From contig CM048744.1 of the NCBI GenBank assembly GCA_026315105.1, positions 354,765,168 to 354,829,167 on the forward strand: DNA of 64,000 bases, written 5' to 3'. Positions 9,062 to 18,889 of the stretch are shown in pieces. Numbering within the stretch: position 1 is the first letter of the stretch; each line of letters begins with the position of its first letter. This stretch comes from Locusta migratoria. Taxonomy: Eukaryota; Arthropoda; Insecta; Orthoptera; Acrididae. Below the pieces are notes generated by a model. That model was given only the letters and a program-made list of their open reading frames with translations, was not told the DNA's origin and searched no databases. Position numbers and translations under genes: made by a program.

Positions 9062-10443
9062 ATAGGGCCCCTTTACAGGCTCCGACATGTATGCAGACTT
9101 GTCTGTACAGACGTTGTTTGCGCAGACATGTCGGAGCGTGTAAATTACTAAACGACAGGCGATTTGGTAGGTGTCCGGTCTGCGCGAAGTCTGGCACGGT
9201 TTGAAACAGGGAGCTCAAAGATAATCTGGAGTCAGTACTGTCTATTACGAAAGCGTGACGCTCGCCGCCATATTGCTGAACGTATATCTGTCGCACTCTA
9301 ACTAGTTGTTAGTAGTATTTGCTGAGACAACATTCTGACATCTGTAATCGTTAGTTCTTGTTGCTTTCGAAAGCAACTGAACTATAGGATAACGACTTCT
9401 GAAAATTCTAATACTATTCACAAAATAGTTGATACGTTGAATAAACCGTGGGCCTACTCATGAAAAGAAACGGCATTAACGGCACGTATAAGACGTGTGA
9501 GTGAGTTATATTTTTTCAGAACTAGAGTTTCTACCACATTGCGTTTAACGAATGAATTGCTTTACTGTAGAAAGACAAATAAAGGTGTAAAAACGACCAA
9601 TTCGAGGTCTCTGATATATCATTTTCCGTAATTTCCAGTCAGTGAGCTCAAACGAAAATCTTTATAAACAAGAGACAAATATAGAACTGAACACAAGAAG
9701 TAACGTCTACAGCAGTGTAATTTATTCTTTAAATTAACTGTGATAGAAATACTATGTAATTCTGAATAAAAATATAGTTCATCTATGGATTTGAACTCTA
9801 CTTCGTTTCTTTTTGCGTTCTCTACAACCATAAACGACTCAAACTTTACCATAATGCATATATGAAAATAATTAATTGTTCATAACTTAATTTTAAAGGA
9901 CGCAGATCACAAAATTACAATACGACCTATACGTACGGGGTTGCCAACTTAACGGAAATACTGTGTCACGATTTTCACAGATTCAAAGCACTACAGTTGT
10001 GTATCCCAAGGAGGTTAAAATAAGAGGAGACGGGGCTACTACTCAAAGCTTAGCTGTCGATTGAAGCCAGTCCGCCATCTTATGGAGCCAACGAAATATG
10101 TTTCCAGATTAAAGCACTCTGTGATTCTTGCCCTGTAAACTTTCATACATTTAAATGACTGTCGAGTACATATCTGATATAATCGATAGCAAACAGCTAT
10201 CGACTACTGCCTGCTATTCGATACTTCAATGCAACAGACGCCATCTCGGTTTGCCGTATTTCTAATAGTTTTGGTATTATAATACGCAGTAAGCCGTTTC
10301 TGGAAACAACACATTACAGATGAATCAAAAATCGTTCTCGGCTCTTTTCTTATCACTACATGTAAATAACAATACACCAACAGTAAAAAATTCCTGAGAG
10401 TATAGCAGATAAGTATACTCACAGCGCTGCATTCTGCAAGTCC

Positions 10444-10510
10444 TCATAGTGTAGTGGATAGTGTTAGAGGTCCACAATCCGAAGTTTTTGGTTCGAAAAT
10501 CCTACTATGG
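10444..10510 (+). repeat. tRNA-like fragment (SINE head remnant)
   Basis: TAGTGTAGTGGATAGTG resembles box A and GGTTCGAAAATCC resembles box B, spaced as in a tRNA. The arms do not pair well enough for a working tRNA, and no SINE body of a known family follows. Probably an old SINE head. Confidence 0.4.
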
Positions 10511-11838
10511 AAATAATTTTTTAAATCGCACAGTTTATAACATAATGTATGTGTTGCTTAATCGTGATCATATAACGGTAGTATCGTATGCAATACATGA
10601 TGTTACCTGTAAGAGAGCGCTGTCTCAGGTACTACTGACATCGATCTGGTGACTTTAGTCTGATTAGAAAACGGAGAATGGAATTCCTGGAACTTACACG
10701 ACCAGCAATGACATTTCTGTTGAGAACGGACTTCGCGGAACTGATACGACCAGCAGTCATATTTCTGTTTTCCTTCTCACAAATATTTTACTTTGTTCCA
10801 AATATATAACGATTTCCGAGGATATGGTTAGAGAAAAGCCTAAGGGAAACGTTTAATAGGCTACAATGTAACAGTAAAAGACACTTAATGTACGGTATAC
10901 AATATCTCTTCAAACAGCAATCAAAGGATGAATAAATAAATAAACTGTTGATATGTAAGTGCCGATGCCATTTATATTATTCGCTACTCAGAAATATTTC
11001 GCCGTTTATTTCCGAATATCTTGTGATTTGCGAGCGTGTGGTTAGGCCGATATTCCTATCTTATCTCAATATTTGGCTGTTTATTTTAGAAAGTGTCGCG
11101 AATTCCGAGAGTGTGCTTAGAACGATATTCCTTACTTGTCACCAATATTCTGAATATTGACATGCATTTCCATACTTCGTGCTTAGTTTAATTTTTTTAA
11201 GAAGTCCCGTAGTATTGTAGAAACACTAAGGTGAAGAACGAAAAATAAAATGGAAACGGCTGGCAATCACTATATCAGGTTGAAGTTGGGAGACTTCGGA
11301 CGATACCGGTGTTTGTTTATAACCGAGAACGAGGTGTTTTTATGCTACCATTAAATAAGGAAATATCCAAGCATGTCACTTTTGCAGCAGACTGTAATCG
11401 AACCAACAACTACGTTTATTATGATACGACAGCTATTGAAATAAACCAATAAACCAATTCATATTACACTAGCATATCACTCTTGCACAAGTTATGTGAC
11501 TGCAAGTCGATAGCTCTTCGTGCGATCTTCGATACAGCGTGTGACGTAAAAATGACGTCAGGTTTGTTCCAAGTGGTGTGAGCAGAACGCTATTGGCACC
11601 ATAATATGGCGGCGATGGCTTCACTTCTGTGGCGTTAAGGGCATCTCCCCCTATTCTAACCTCCTTGGTGTATCCAGGATTAATAATTGAGATCACTGGT
11701 TTGAAATTACACAGACGGCACTCAGACAAGTCGGAGCGTGTAAGCGATATTTCAGACGAATTGCATAGTCAATTGTAGATGTAGCCAGCGTACAGTGTAG
11801 TATTGTAGTCGTGACAGTGAGGAGGCTCACGTAACAAC
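10511..11838. other. Interior of Harbinger element 3, no gene recognised
   Basis: AT-rich DNA with two imperfect direct repeats around 10985-11150 (TTTCCGAATATCTTG and related). Near 11725-11750 a CAGACAAGTCGGAGCGTGTA motif repeats the element's own subterminal sequence. Confidence 0.4.
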
Positions 11839-11985
11839 ATGACTGATGTTTCAGGAGAGAGTCACAATTTTCGAATGTACTCGAGAGAGTTTTTAAGGGA
11901 ATTCATTGAACTTTACAAGTCGTTTCCGGCCATATGGAAGATTAAAAGCAGGGACTATTCTGATAGCAATAAAAATGTGTAGCAT
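11839..11985 (+). pseudogene. MADF-domain protein N-terminus (Harbinger accessory gene)
   Basis: The ATG at 11839 opens a frame whose residues about 17-40 read FLREFIELYKSFPAIWKIKS followed by RDYSDSNK. F-I-x-L-Y-x-x-F-P-x-x-W-K is the start of a MADF (Myb/SANT-like) DNA-binding domain. Many PIF/Harbinger elements carry such a protein to bind the element and escort the nuclease. The frame ends at a stop after about 47 codons, near 11982, and runs head-on into the truncated HARBI1 relic, so an internal deletion removed the middle of both genes. Confidence 0.65.
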
Positions 11986-11986
11986 A

Positions 11987-12325
11987 TCAAGCATTAACAG
12001 CAAAACAGCAAAGAAGTCGAGCCAAATGCAAGTAGAGAAATGGTTGTAAAAAAATGCATAAGGAGTTGTGACTAAGTTCTGTTCTCACCTTCAAATATTG
12101 CTGCCTTATAGCGCGACATGTTTCTGGAATGATGTAAGATAGTGATGATGATAACAATATAGCAGAAAATTTAAAGTCAGCATAACTTCTGCCTGTAGTT
12201 AGAAACCGCAATGTGAGTAAAAATCTCTCGTAAGCACTTATTGAATTTCTCATCACACTGTCATGTCTCTTTATGTGTGGTGTGACGAGTTCTAAAGCCA
12301 CAAAAAATGTTTCATCATCCATTCG
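11987..12325 (-). pseudogene. HARBI1-type transposase N-terminus
   Basis: The minus strand reads MDDETFFVALELVTPHIKRH, then a segment with RFLLTLRFLTTGRSYADFKF and IIPETCRAI. This matches the helix-turn-helix N-terminal region of HARBI1 nucleases (D-x-x-T-F-x-x-L-L-x-x-V-x-P-x-I, then LRFLATG...F). About 95 residues remain. The DDE catalytic domain is absent, so it cannot be active. Confidence 0.75.
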
Positions 12326-12755
12326 TAAATAATTGAACCAGTCATCTTTTTCGAATTTTAGTTCTTTTAAAACATTAATGTGTGAAAGTGATAAACATTT
12401 TTATAGCCAGTCCTTGACCCACTTTTTACGTTGTGGCCTCTTTCTTTTCTTCCAATATAATTGCTGTGGACAGCAGTATTGTTTTACAAGCAAATTTACT
12501 TAGTTTGCCCATAGCCTTTATACCATGGACAGAACAACTCAAGACTGAGCAAAGGTGTACCAACGGTCGGAACGTGTAAATGCAACGTTTTAATGCGCAG
12601 ACGGTCGTTGCAAAACTAGTCTGCACAGACATGTTGTAGCGTGTAAAGGGGCCCATAGGCTTACTAAATAAATACTAGACCGCTCGCCGGCGCTAGTGTC
12701 GCGTTCCCACATTGAACTTGATAGTACCCGCCATTTTCAGGGAAACTGCGTAAAA

Positions 12756-13165
12756 ATGGGTCGTTCGTGTGCTGCTTTTAATTCAAAAATCAAATGTTTG
12801 TAAATCTATCGGACAAAACTGCGTAGTCATCAGCCCGTAGCTTAAAAACTACTTAAACCTAGGTAAACTAACCTAAGGACGAACACACACACCCATGCCC
12901 CAGGGAGGACTCGAACCTCCACGGCGAGCAACCGCGCGCTCCGCAGCGAGACGCTTTAGAACGCTCGGCTACTCCACCGCGGCTGCTTTTAATTGTAACC
13001 GTATGAATGGAAGCAAAGACGAAGACGGAAACAATGTTACGTTTCACATATCAGTCATTACTTGTATACCACATAATATTTTCATGGAGAAATAATAAAT
13101 CATGGGCGTTTGTTTTTGTTTAGGTTTCCTCGTACAAATGATTCTGTAAAAATAAGAAAAGTACT
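12756..13165 (+). pseudogene. THAP-domain 5' exon, split by a SINE
   Basis: ATG at 12756 reads MGRSCAAFN before a SINE. After it the same frame gives NCNRMNGSKDEDGNNVTFH. C-x4-C followed by a downstream F-H/R-FP is the start of a THAP zinc finger. A TTTGTTTTTGTTTAG acceptor just before 13125 is followed by RFPRTNDSVKIRKVL, the expected continuation, so a short intron at about 13050-13124 is likely, although its donor is not canonical. Further exons are missing. The CCGCCATTTT upstream (12730) is shared with P-like elements 1 and 2. Confidence 0.6.
12784..12981 (-). repeat. tRNA-derived SINE, variant head C, in a THAP exon
   Basis: Minus-strand copy with an alternative head (CCGCGGTGGAGTAGCCGAGC, box B GGTTCGAGTCC) joined to the shared body. 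It is flanked by an exact 13-bp duplication GCTGCTTTTAATT (12771-12783 and 12982-12994), and removing one copy rejoins the THAP reading frame. Its head and that of the copy at 36635 share a GCGCGCGGTTGCTCGCCG segment that the main family lacks. Confidence 0.93.
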
Positions 13166-13169
13166 GTGT

Positions 13170-14423
13170 TCCATGTCAAGTACTTGTATTTGCATATAAA
13201 TTAATAAAAATACTAACACGATTAATGTACGAAGTTGAGCTGAATGAAGAATTAGGCGTATGAGAAGTATTTAGATTTTTAATCATATATCTAAGTACGG
13301 GGCAGAGCTACGTCGAATAACTGCTTTTAGACGCTTAACAGATGGTGATTGTACTTCGTATATGGCCAAATTTTTTATCGAATGTTGCATACTCAACCAC
13401 TTTAAGAGATACTATCGCAATTAACAGGTAATGTGCGAATAAAATGCCTATTTGAGGTTATATGGATTATTGCAATTATTCATACCCAAATTCGAGCACG
13501 TTAAAAGAAAAATTCTATATAATATGGGAAGGAATGTGGAGAATACTGTGCTGTACAAAAATAAGCGTTCAAATCGTACAGAAGAGTCGACAAAAAGTGA
13601 ACAGTACATGGCAGAAAATTACATTAATTAATTAGTAATCACACTCTCTGCAACTTTACGAGTTTAATACAATCGTCTTATGCAAATAACTCGATGCAAA
13701 ATCGCTCCACCTTGTCAGAAAAGAGCCTTACATCCTTAAATTTCGTGTCTCTATGCAGACGTATTTTAGAAATTAGGAAACTTCATTCATTTAAGTATAC
13801 TTTTGAAACAGACTGCTGTACTCAGTAATTTTTTAGAACAAACATGTACCACATTTTGTTGTGAACATTAGCTCCAACAACAAGATGTGCATACCAGCAG
13901 ATGGGCCTATCTAACATTATATTTTAAAAATACATCACGAAGCACTGCTGACGTTACCTTTATATTGTGTTGATGCTATTATGGCTCAACTGTATTAAGA
14001 CGTGTTAACGAAATAACAGATATGTTTTATCGTATTTAAACGAAATTTTATATATCTATCATTCTAAAAAATTTCAGTATATTTCCAACGTTTTAAGATG
14101 TAGACTGCCCACTAGTGCATATGTTTTTTTGTTCATTTTCTGCTGCAGAGCCAAATACGTTCATAAATAACTGAATCTGGTTGTCTAATGACTACCAATT
14201 TTGAGCATCGAGGTAAATAAACAAAACCAATTCACACCTCCACGTCTCCAACGCAATAATCAAGGGAAAGACACATGAACAGAACTCACCGACACACCAC
14301 TTGCCACTCTGTCTCACGGGAGATGTTCTACATGCCCACCGTGAGTAATGATACAATCGACCCACCGTCATAGTCAAACTCGTATGTCCTGATGTGTCAC
14401 TAGAGCATTACTTATGATCTGAA
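13170..14423. other. AT-rich DNA without a recognised feature
   Basis: No coding motif, tRNA-like segment or paired repeat end seen. It may be the decayed remainder of the element carrying the THAP exon. Confidence 0.4.
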
Positions 14424-14437
14424 CATCTTGTAATGGT

Positions 14438-14521
14438 AATCAAAATATCAACGGGAGTACTGCCGTCTATAGTGCCCGTTGAACACTATAGACCGGCAGT
14501 ACTCCCATGGATATTTTGATT
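14438..14521. repeat. Hairpin with 37-38-bp arms
   Basis: 14438-14474 (AATCAAAATATCAACGGGAG...) is nearly the reverse complement of 14484-14521, with a 9-base loop CCCGTTGAA. The 15-bp direct repeat CATCTTGTAATGGTA flanks the region at 14424-14438 and 14556-14570, which suggests the hairpin lies in an inserted segment. Confidence 0.85.
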
Positions 14522-14570
14522 ATCAAATACGCCGGGAGAAACTCAAGAATCACATCATCTTGTAATGGTA

Positions 14571-14785
14571 TTCATTACGCATTGTCTGTTCTAGAGGAAC
14601 AAATTTTGGCGGTGGTAAATATTCACATGTATTCACGCAAACTGCAAAATTCCCCAACTTTGGCTGCTGTTCTAATGATAGGGCAGAGTTCCGTGACCCA
14701 TGAATATTTGTGCCTAACGAGGCTCGAACCGAGGTCTCCCGCTTTTCGCGAACGGTAGCCCCAGCCTCTCGGCCAATCGTTCATG
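14571..14785 (-). repeat. tRNA-derived SINE, second family (minus strand)
   Basis: On the minus strand GATTGGCCGAGAGGCTGGGG gives box A and GACCTCGGTTCGAGCC box B, followed by a non-tRNA body ending near a GTTCCTCTAGAACAGACAAT segment. The body differs from the main SINE family. Boundaries are approximate. Confidence 0.6.
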
Positions 14786-14919
14786 TTCCCTTACTCTTAC
14801 GGAAATCAGTTTACAAAAACTACGAGTTTGAGTTCTAGTGGGCGGGGTAAAGTTGAGAATTTGTATCGGACGGGAGGCGTACTTGAGTAATTCCGTGCAG
14901 GTGTGATGATCGCTGTGTC

Positions 14920-15105
14920 CCCAGTGGTGTAGAGGTCAGTGCAAGCTGGAGATCCGCTTTGAATCCCGGCTGGGTATACATTTTCAACTTTATCCATTCG
15001 CAGTTAGTGTCATACATTCGACGAATATGAATAGATAATAACTGCACAGTCAAAAGTGGAGTCTGTTCTTTCGGTCATGTTCTAAAGAACAGACACCGCA
15101 TATAT
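14920..15105 (+). repeat. tRNA-derived SINE, third family
   Basis: AGTGGTGTAGAGGTCAGTGC (box A) and GCTTTGAATCCCGGC (box B) are followed by a body ending in a GTCTGTTCTTTCGGTCATGT segment that folds back on AAGAACAGAC. A related end occurs at 62270-62300 after another tRNA-like head, supporting a common family. Confidence 0.6.
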
Positions 15106-15555
15106 ATAACTTATACAAGTCCAGTTCGTTTAGATTCGGAGAGCATGGAGAAGGCTGGTCGAATTATTTAAATGTTCGACCTTTTCGATGTTTTCTCCAT
15201 TTTTTTGGGTTTGTGTCCTGCAGCAAGAATTATTAACTATTTTGTTTGATGTAACAGGCTACCTCGTAATTCTGTATGATACTTGCAGACTATATTGATT
15301 ACGTCAGTTGAAACTGTTAAATCAAATGCAAGTTTAAATATTAAATCGCGAAGTACCCTTTTGTCATTCATGCCAAAACCTAACACTGAGAAATAAGGGA
15401 GCTGGCTGGAACGTACTGTAGAAGTACAACAATTTTTTTTTTTTTTTTGTTTGTTAAATGTTGAATGCAGCTTTCCGACGATCTCGTCGTTGTAGCCTTA
15501 CCTTTCAGTAGTTCTCACAGTTTTCTGAAACTTGACAGAAAATATTGTGTCTATT
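15106..15555. other. No recognised feature except a poly-T run
   Basis: AT-rich DNA with T runs around 15430-15450. Nothing coding was recognised. Confidence 0.4.
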
Positions 15556-15640
15556 GTCGAAGGCGCAGAGGTAAGACACAGGACTCGCATTCGAAAGGAT
15601 GGTGGTTCAAATCCACGGGGAATGTGCTAGTACAGCATTA
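15556..15640 (+). repeat. Fragment of the CGCATTCG-type tRNA-derived SINE
   Basis: The sequence with GACACAGGACTCGCATTCGA, AAGGATGGTGG and TTCAAATCCAC matches the tRNA-like head of the fuller minus-strand copy at 34402-34658. The body downstream is missing or unrecognisable. Confidence 0.6.
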
Positions 15641-15684
15641 CGATCCTATCGCCATAGGAATGGGATTCGAACGGGTAAAGGTAC

Positions 15685-15775
15685 GTTGACAAATGCAGCT
15701 GTGGCGAGAATGATTTCGAAGTTGGAAGCCACGGGTTGTTTAGACGATAGACCCCGTAGTGGCCGACCAGGGGCG
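15685..15775 (+). pseudogene. Helix-turn-helix fragment of a Tc1/mariner-type transposase
   Basis: One frame reads AAVARMISKLEATGCLDDRP followed by RSGRP. An I-x-K-x-E-x-T-G-x-x-x-D-R-P-R-S-G-R-P segment is typical of the DNA-binding region of Tc1/mariner-like transposases and their DUF4817 relatives. Only about 28 residues remain. Confidence 0.55.
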
Positions 15776-15930
15776 TAGATAAAACTTTCCTCTGGGGGCG
15801 GGGGGTTCAGAGCCAGAGCTACATTGAGGTGCCCTCACACAGATGACACGTGCCAAAGCTGTGACGGCTCGGACTTTGCCTCTTCGGCGGTCGGCCGCCG
15901 GCCACGTCTTTTGTCAAAGAGTGTACGTGT

Positions 15931-16122
15931 TCAAATGTTTATATATCTTATGGGACTTAACTACGGGGTTATTAGTCCCTAAACTTACAAACTACTTATG
16001 AACTAGCTAACACTAAGGACGGCACAAATATCCATGTCCGTGGGGGGATTCGAACCCCTGAACGTAGTGGCCGTGCAGACCGTGACTGGAGCGCCTCAGT
16101 CCCCTCGGCCACCGCGGCCGGC
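15931..16122 (-). repeat. tRNA-derived SINE (main family)
   Basis: Minus-strand copy: body TTCAAATGTTTATATATCTT on the left, then GGATTCGAACCC (box B inverted), then CCCCTCGGCCACCGCGGCCG (inverted head) on the right. No clear target duplication. Confidence 0.92.
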
Positions 16123-16169
16123 GCTACATTTCAGCCACAGTGTTTCCTCTCCGTAGCTTTGCTCTCAAT

Positions 16170-16460
16170 ATGGCCGGGCGTTCTCCGGTCGAAATCAACG
16201 TAGAGTCAATTGCGAATGAAATGTCCGACATCGCTCGTCTACAAAACTGAAACGTAGATATGGAGGAAAGTGTAAGAGAGTACTATACGTTACGAGAGTC
16301 CGATGTGACTAATAGAAACATAGAAAGTAGTTCTGCATTTGTCAGGCAAAGAGCTACTGATGAAGTAGTAAATGTAACTGAGGAAGAGTATCTTCCCTCT
16401 AAATAATCAGTTGTAGAGACAAGGGTTACTTTCGATAGTGATGATGACGTTGCGACATCG
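16170..16460 (+). pseudogene. Unidentified protein remnant, probably from a transposon
   Basis: From an ATG at 16170 one frame runs MAGRSPVEINVESIANEMSD and, after a stop, continues with plausible polar protein sequence (EESVREYYTLRESDV, then RATDEVVNVTEEEYLPSK). Codon content looks more coding-like than the surroundings. The frame ends where a SINE begins (16471); DNA after the SINE (from 16644) reads LFQPYDLEVIQHLRAGDEV and may be its continuation. I do not recognise the family. Confidence 0.35.
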
Positions 16461-16470
16461 TCAAAATTTT

Positions 16471-16643
16471 CAAATGTTTGTATAGCTTATACGGGGTCAT
16501 CAGTCCCTAAATTTACAAACTACTTATCAACTAGGTTATCCTAAGGACGGCACAAATATCCATGCCCGAGGGGGATTCGAACCCCCGACCGTAGTGGCCG
16601 TGCAGACTGGAGCGCCTCATTCCCCTCGGCCACCGCGGCCGGC
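16471..16643 (-). repeat. tRNA-derived SINE (main family)
   Basis: Minus-strand copy with the body reduced on the left (ACGGGGTCATCAGTCCCTAA) and a well preserved inverted head on the right (CCCCTCGGCCACCGCGGCCG). It interrupts the unidentified protein remnant. Confidence 0.92.
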
Positions 16644-16916
16644 AGTGTACTTGTTCCAACCATATGATTTGGAAGTCATTCAACACCTTCGAGCAGGAGA
16701 TGAAGTTTGACAACTGTAATTTTGTCATTAGATATTTGAAAATCAACAAGTAATGCCAGTAATGAACCAATTACGATGAAGACAAAAGCTACTTTCGTGT
16801 CAAGTGACACTGTAAACTGCACGCCCTTCTAATCTTTTGCATGTGCAAAGGCTGCTCTCCCCCACATCTTTTCAAACTGTTAAATATTTGTTGCAATGAA
16901 GAGTATAGATATTCAG

Positions 16917-17413
16917 AATGAAACTTTTACTCTGCAGCGGAGTGTGCTCTGATATGAAATTCCTGGCAGATTAAAATTGTATGCCGGAACCGGGACTCGA
17001 ACCTGGGACCTTTGCCTTTCGCCGGCCGCGGTGGCCGAGGGGACTGAGGCGCTTCAGTCACGGTCTGCACGGTCACTACGGTCGGGGGTTCGAATCCCCC
17101 CTCGGGCATGGATATTTGTGCCGTCCTTAGTTGTAGGTAGTTCATAAGTAGTTTAGGGACTGATGACCCCGTAGTTAAGTCCCTTAGGCTTAACAAACAT
17201 TTGAACATTTTTGCCTTTCGCGGGCAAGCGCACTACCGACTGTGCTATCCCGACACGACTCACGATGCCGCCTCACAACTTTACTTGCGCCAGCACCTCG
17301 CCTCCTACTTTCCAAACTTCACAGAAGCTCTCCTGCGAACCATGCAAGAATAGCACTCCTGGAAGAAAGGATATGGTGGAGACATGGCTTAGCCACAGCC
17401 TAAGGGATGTTTC
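16917..17413 (-). repeat. tRNA-like dispersed element, copy 1, with a SINE inside
   Basis: On the minus strand it contains a tRNA-like core (GGGATAGCACAGTCGGTAGT box A, GGTTCGAGTCCCGG box B) followed by ATTTTAATCTGCCAGGAA and a tail with CTCCGCTGCAGAGT. The main-family SINE at 17021-17210 has inserted here, duplicating TTTGCCTTTC (17011-17020 and 17211-17220); the flanks rejoin to match the second copy. The 17221-17400 part is nearly the reverse complement of 17516-17700. Confidence 0.75.
17021..17210 (+). repeat. tRNA-derived SINE (main family), nested
   Basis: Near-consensus copy (GCCGGCCGCGGTGGCCGAGG to TTTGAACATT) with an exact 10-bp target duplication TTTGCCTTTC on both sides. It sits inside the tRNA-like element, which dates this SINE as the younger insertion. 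Confidence 0.95.
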
Positions 17414-17757
17414 CAGAATGAAACTTTCACTCTGCAGCGGAGTGTGCGCTGATATGAAACTTCATGGCAGATTAAAATTGTGGGCCGGAACCGGGACTCG
17501 AACCTGGGACCTTTGTGGTTAAGCCATGTCTCCACCGTATCCTCTCTTCCAGGAGTGCTAGTCTTGTATGGTTCGCAAGAGAGCTTCTGTGAAGTTTGGT
17601 AAGTAGGAGGCGAGGTACTGACGGAAGTAAAGTTGTGAGGCGGCATCGTGAGTCGTGTCGGGATAGCACAGTCGGTAGTGCGCTTGCCCGCGAAAGGCAA
17701 AGTTCTCAGGTTCGAGTCCCGGTTCCGGCACACAATTTTAATCTGCCAGGAAGTTTC
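17414..17757 (+). repeat. tRNA-like dispersed element, copy 2 (foldback form)
   Basis: Its left end (TGGCAGATTAAAATTGTGGG + CCGGAACCGGGACTCGAACC) is the inverse of its own right end (TCGAGTCCCGGTTCCGGCA + CACAATTTTAATCTGCC). Both termini therefore carry the tRNA-like box B half and only the right arm has the full core (box A at 17665-17690). With copy 1 it builds a larger inverted repeat spanning about 840 bp. Confidence 0.75.
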
Positions 17758-17879
17758 AGTATAGATATTATTTACCCACATAATCGCGACACTTTTGTAG
17801 AAACCTCCAAAGATATGTAGCACTCTATCTCTTCATCTCCTCATTTCCCTGTCTTTATACCCAACACCTACACGTAAAT

Positions 17880-18240
17880 TAAGTCTGTACATCATTTGTA
17901 CTCATGTTTTTCTGTTCTCTCTCTCGTATCATGTCCTCTTCTTCTTGTTTGTCCATCTTCTCCTCTCCCCTCTCTCTGTCCATCCCTTCTTCTCGCCCCC
18001 TCCCCTCTAACGCTTTCTCCGTTCCCCCTCCCTCTCTCTCTCTCTGACCATCCTCTCGTTCACTGCAGTCCCTCAGACCAATTGCCCTCAGTATTTCTTC
18101 TGTATATTTCCTCATCTCTCCGGTCTCTGGCCATTTCTGCATACCCCCCTCTTCTCTCTCTTCATTTCCTGCTGCCCTCTCTCTGCTGTCCCTCCTGTCC
18201 TCCTCTACCTCCTCATTCTCTCTGTCCATTTCGTCCTCCA
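17880..18240. repeat. Polypyrimidine (CT-rich) low-complexity tract
   Basis: About 360 bases made mostly of C and T on the plus strand (TCTCTCTCTC and CCTCCTCCTC types). The long open frames on both strands are compositional artefacts. Confidence 0.9.
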
Positions 18241-18244
18241 CTTC

Positions 18245-18365
18245 ACTACCACTGGTTGTGCAGGGGAGCCTATATGGCAGAGCCTGAAAGCAAGCAGTAC
18301 GTGTGCCAAATTTGGTTTAAATCGATCTAGTAGTTTCGGAAGAGTAGCGGAACATTGTATATAAA
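18245..18365. repeat. Fragment of a GTGCCAAATTTGGTT repeat
   Basis: GTGCCAAATTTGGTTTAAAT and the following GATCTAGTAGTTTCGG resemble the repeat unit at 22400-22720 (CCAAATTTGGTACACAC read on the other strand). A dispersed repeat without coding capacity. Confidence 0.4.
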
Positions 18366-18529
18366 CCTCCTGAAACACTCTGTATACTCGTTATAAAATA
18401 ATGCAATTAAGTGGTCCATTGGACGATATATTGAAGTACTGTGTATGTTGCGTACTACAGTCAACATTCCAGAAATAACTATAAGGAAACTGATAACCCA
18501 TTTGCCTTTGTAACGATACACTAAAATTT

Positions 18530-18604
18530 TTATTTTATTTTATTTTATTTATTTATTTATTTATTTTGTTATTTATTTATTTATTTTTTTGTTTTTTTTT
18601 TTTG
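18530..18604. repeat. (TTTAT)n / T-rich low-complexity tract
   Basis: Repeating ATTTATTTATTT units grading into a T run. Simple repeat. Confidence 0.9.
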
Positions 18605-18886
18605 TTTACCTTTGATCAGCGATGCATATCGCCTCCGGTTCCCTCTGACTCGCAATGCAACTAATTTAATTTCGTTCGTCATTTTTTTACTTCCGAACAA
18701 GCGAGAAGACGGAACCGTGATAGTAGTTTTACGCCCTCTCTTGTCTGTATCCGATGTGTCAAGACGTCTTTCATACCTGTATCCACTCATGTAAGTAAGA
18801 ATAATGCAAGCTGTTGCTGCAAATATATTATTTAAATTTGAAAGCATTCCCTCTCCTTGGGTTTCATTTAAATCAAACTCCTCCAT
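18581..18886 (-). CDS. Unidentified basic ORF (101 codons), doubtful
   Basis: An open frame with ATG at 18886 reads MEEFDLNETQGEGMLSNLNN, then a short hydrophobic stretch, then a basic C-terminal half (GRKTTITVPSSRLFGSKK). It ends in the T-rich tract as a lysine-rich tail, a composition artefact. It could be a small exon or a transposon remnant. I do not recognise it, and no promoter or splice context supports it. Confidence 0.2.
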   Translation of the reverse strand: MEEFDLNETQGEGMLSNLNNIFAATACIILTYMSGYRYERRLDTSDTDKRGRKTTITVPSSRLFGSKKMTNEIKLVALRVRGNRRRYASLIKGKQKKKTKK

Positions 18887-18889
18887 GTC

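Larger units (their letters stand above)
9065..12654 (+). mobile_element. PIF/Harbinger element 3 (3.59 kb, decayed)
   Basis: The left end GGGCCCCTTTACAGGCTCCG matches the inverted right end GGGCCCCTTTACACGCTACA, and both continue with related ACATGT...GCAGAC subterminal repeats. The 3-bp sequence ATA flanks both sides (9062-9064 and 12655-12657), as expected for PIF/Harbinger. Inside are the start of a MADF-domain protein (plus strand, 11839) and the N-terminus of a HARBI1-type nuclease (minus strand, 12325), the two genes these elements carry. Most of both is missing. The 9.2-11.8 kb interior has no recognisable coding DNA. Confidence 0.75.

Noticed and set aside
17896..18330. Long open frames on both strands of the CT-rich tract
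   Set aside because: They encode only P, L, S and R or E, R and G runs from low-complexity DNA, with no domain and no start context.
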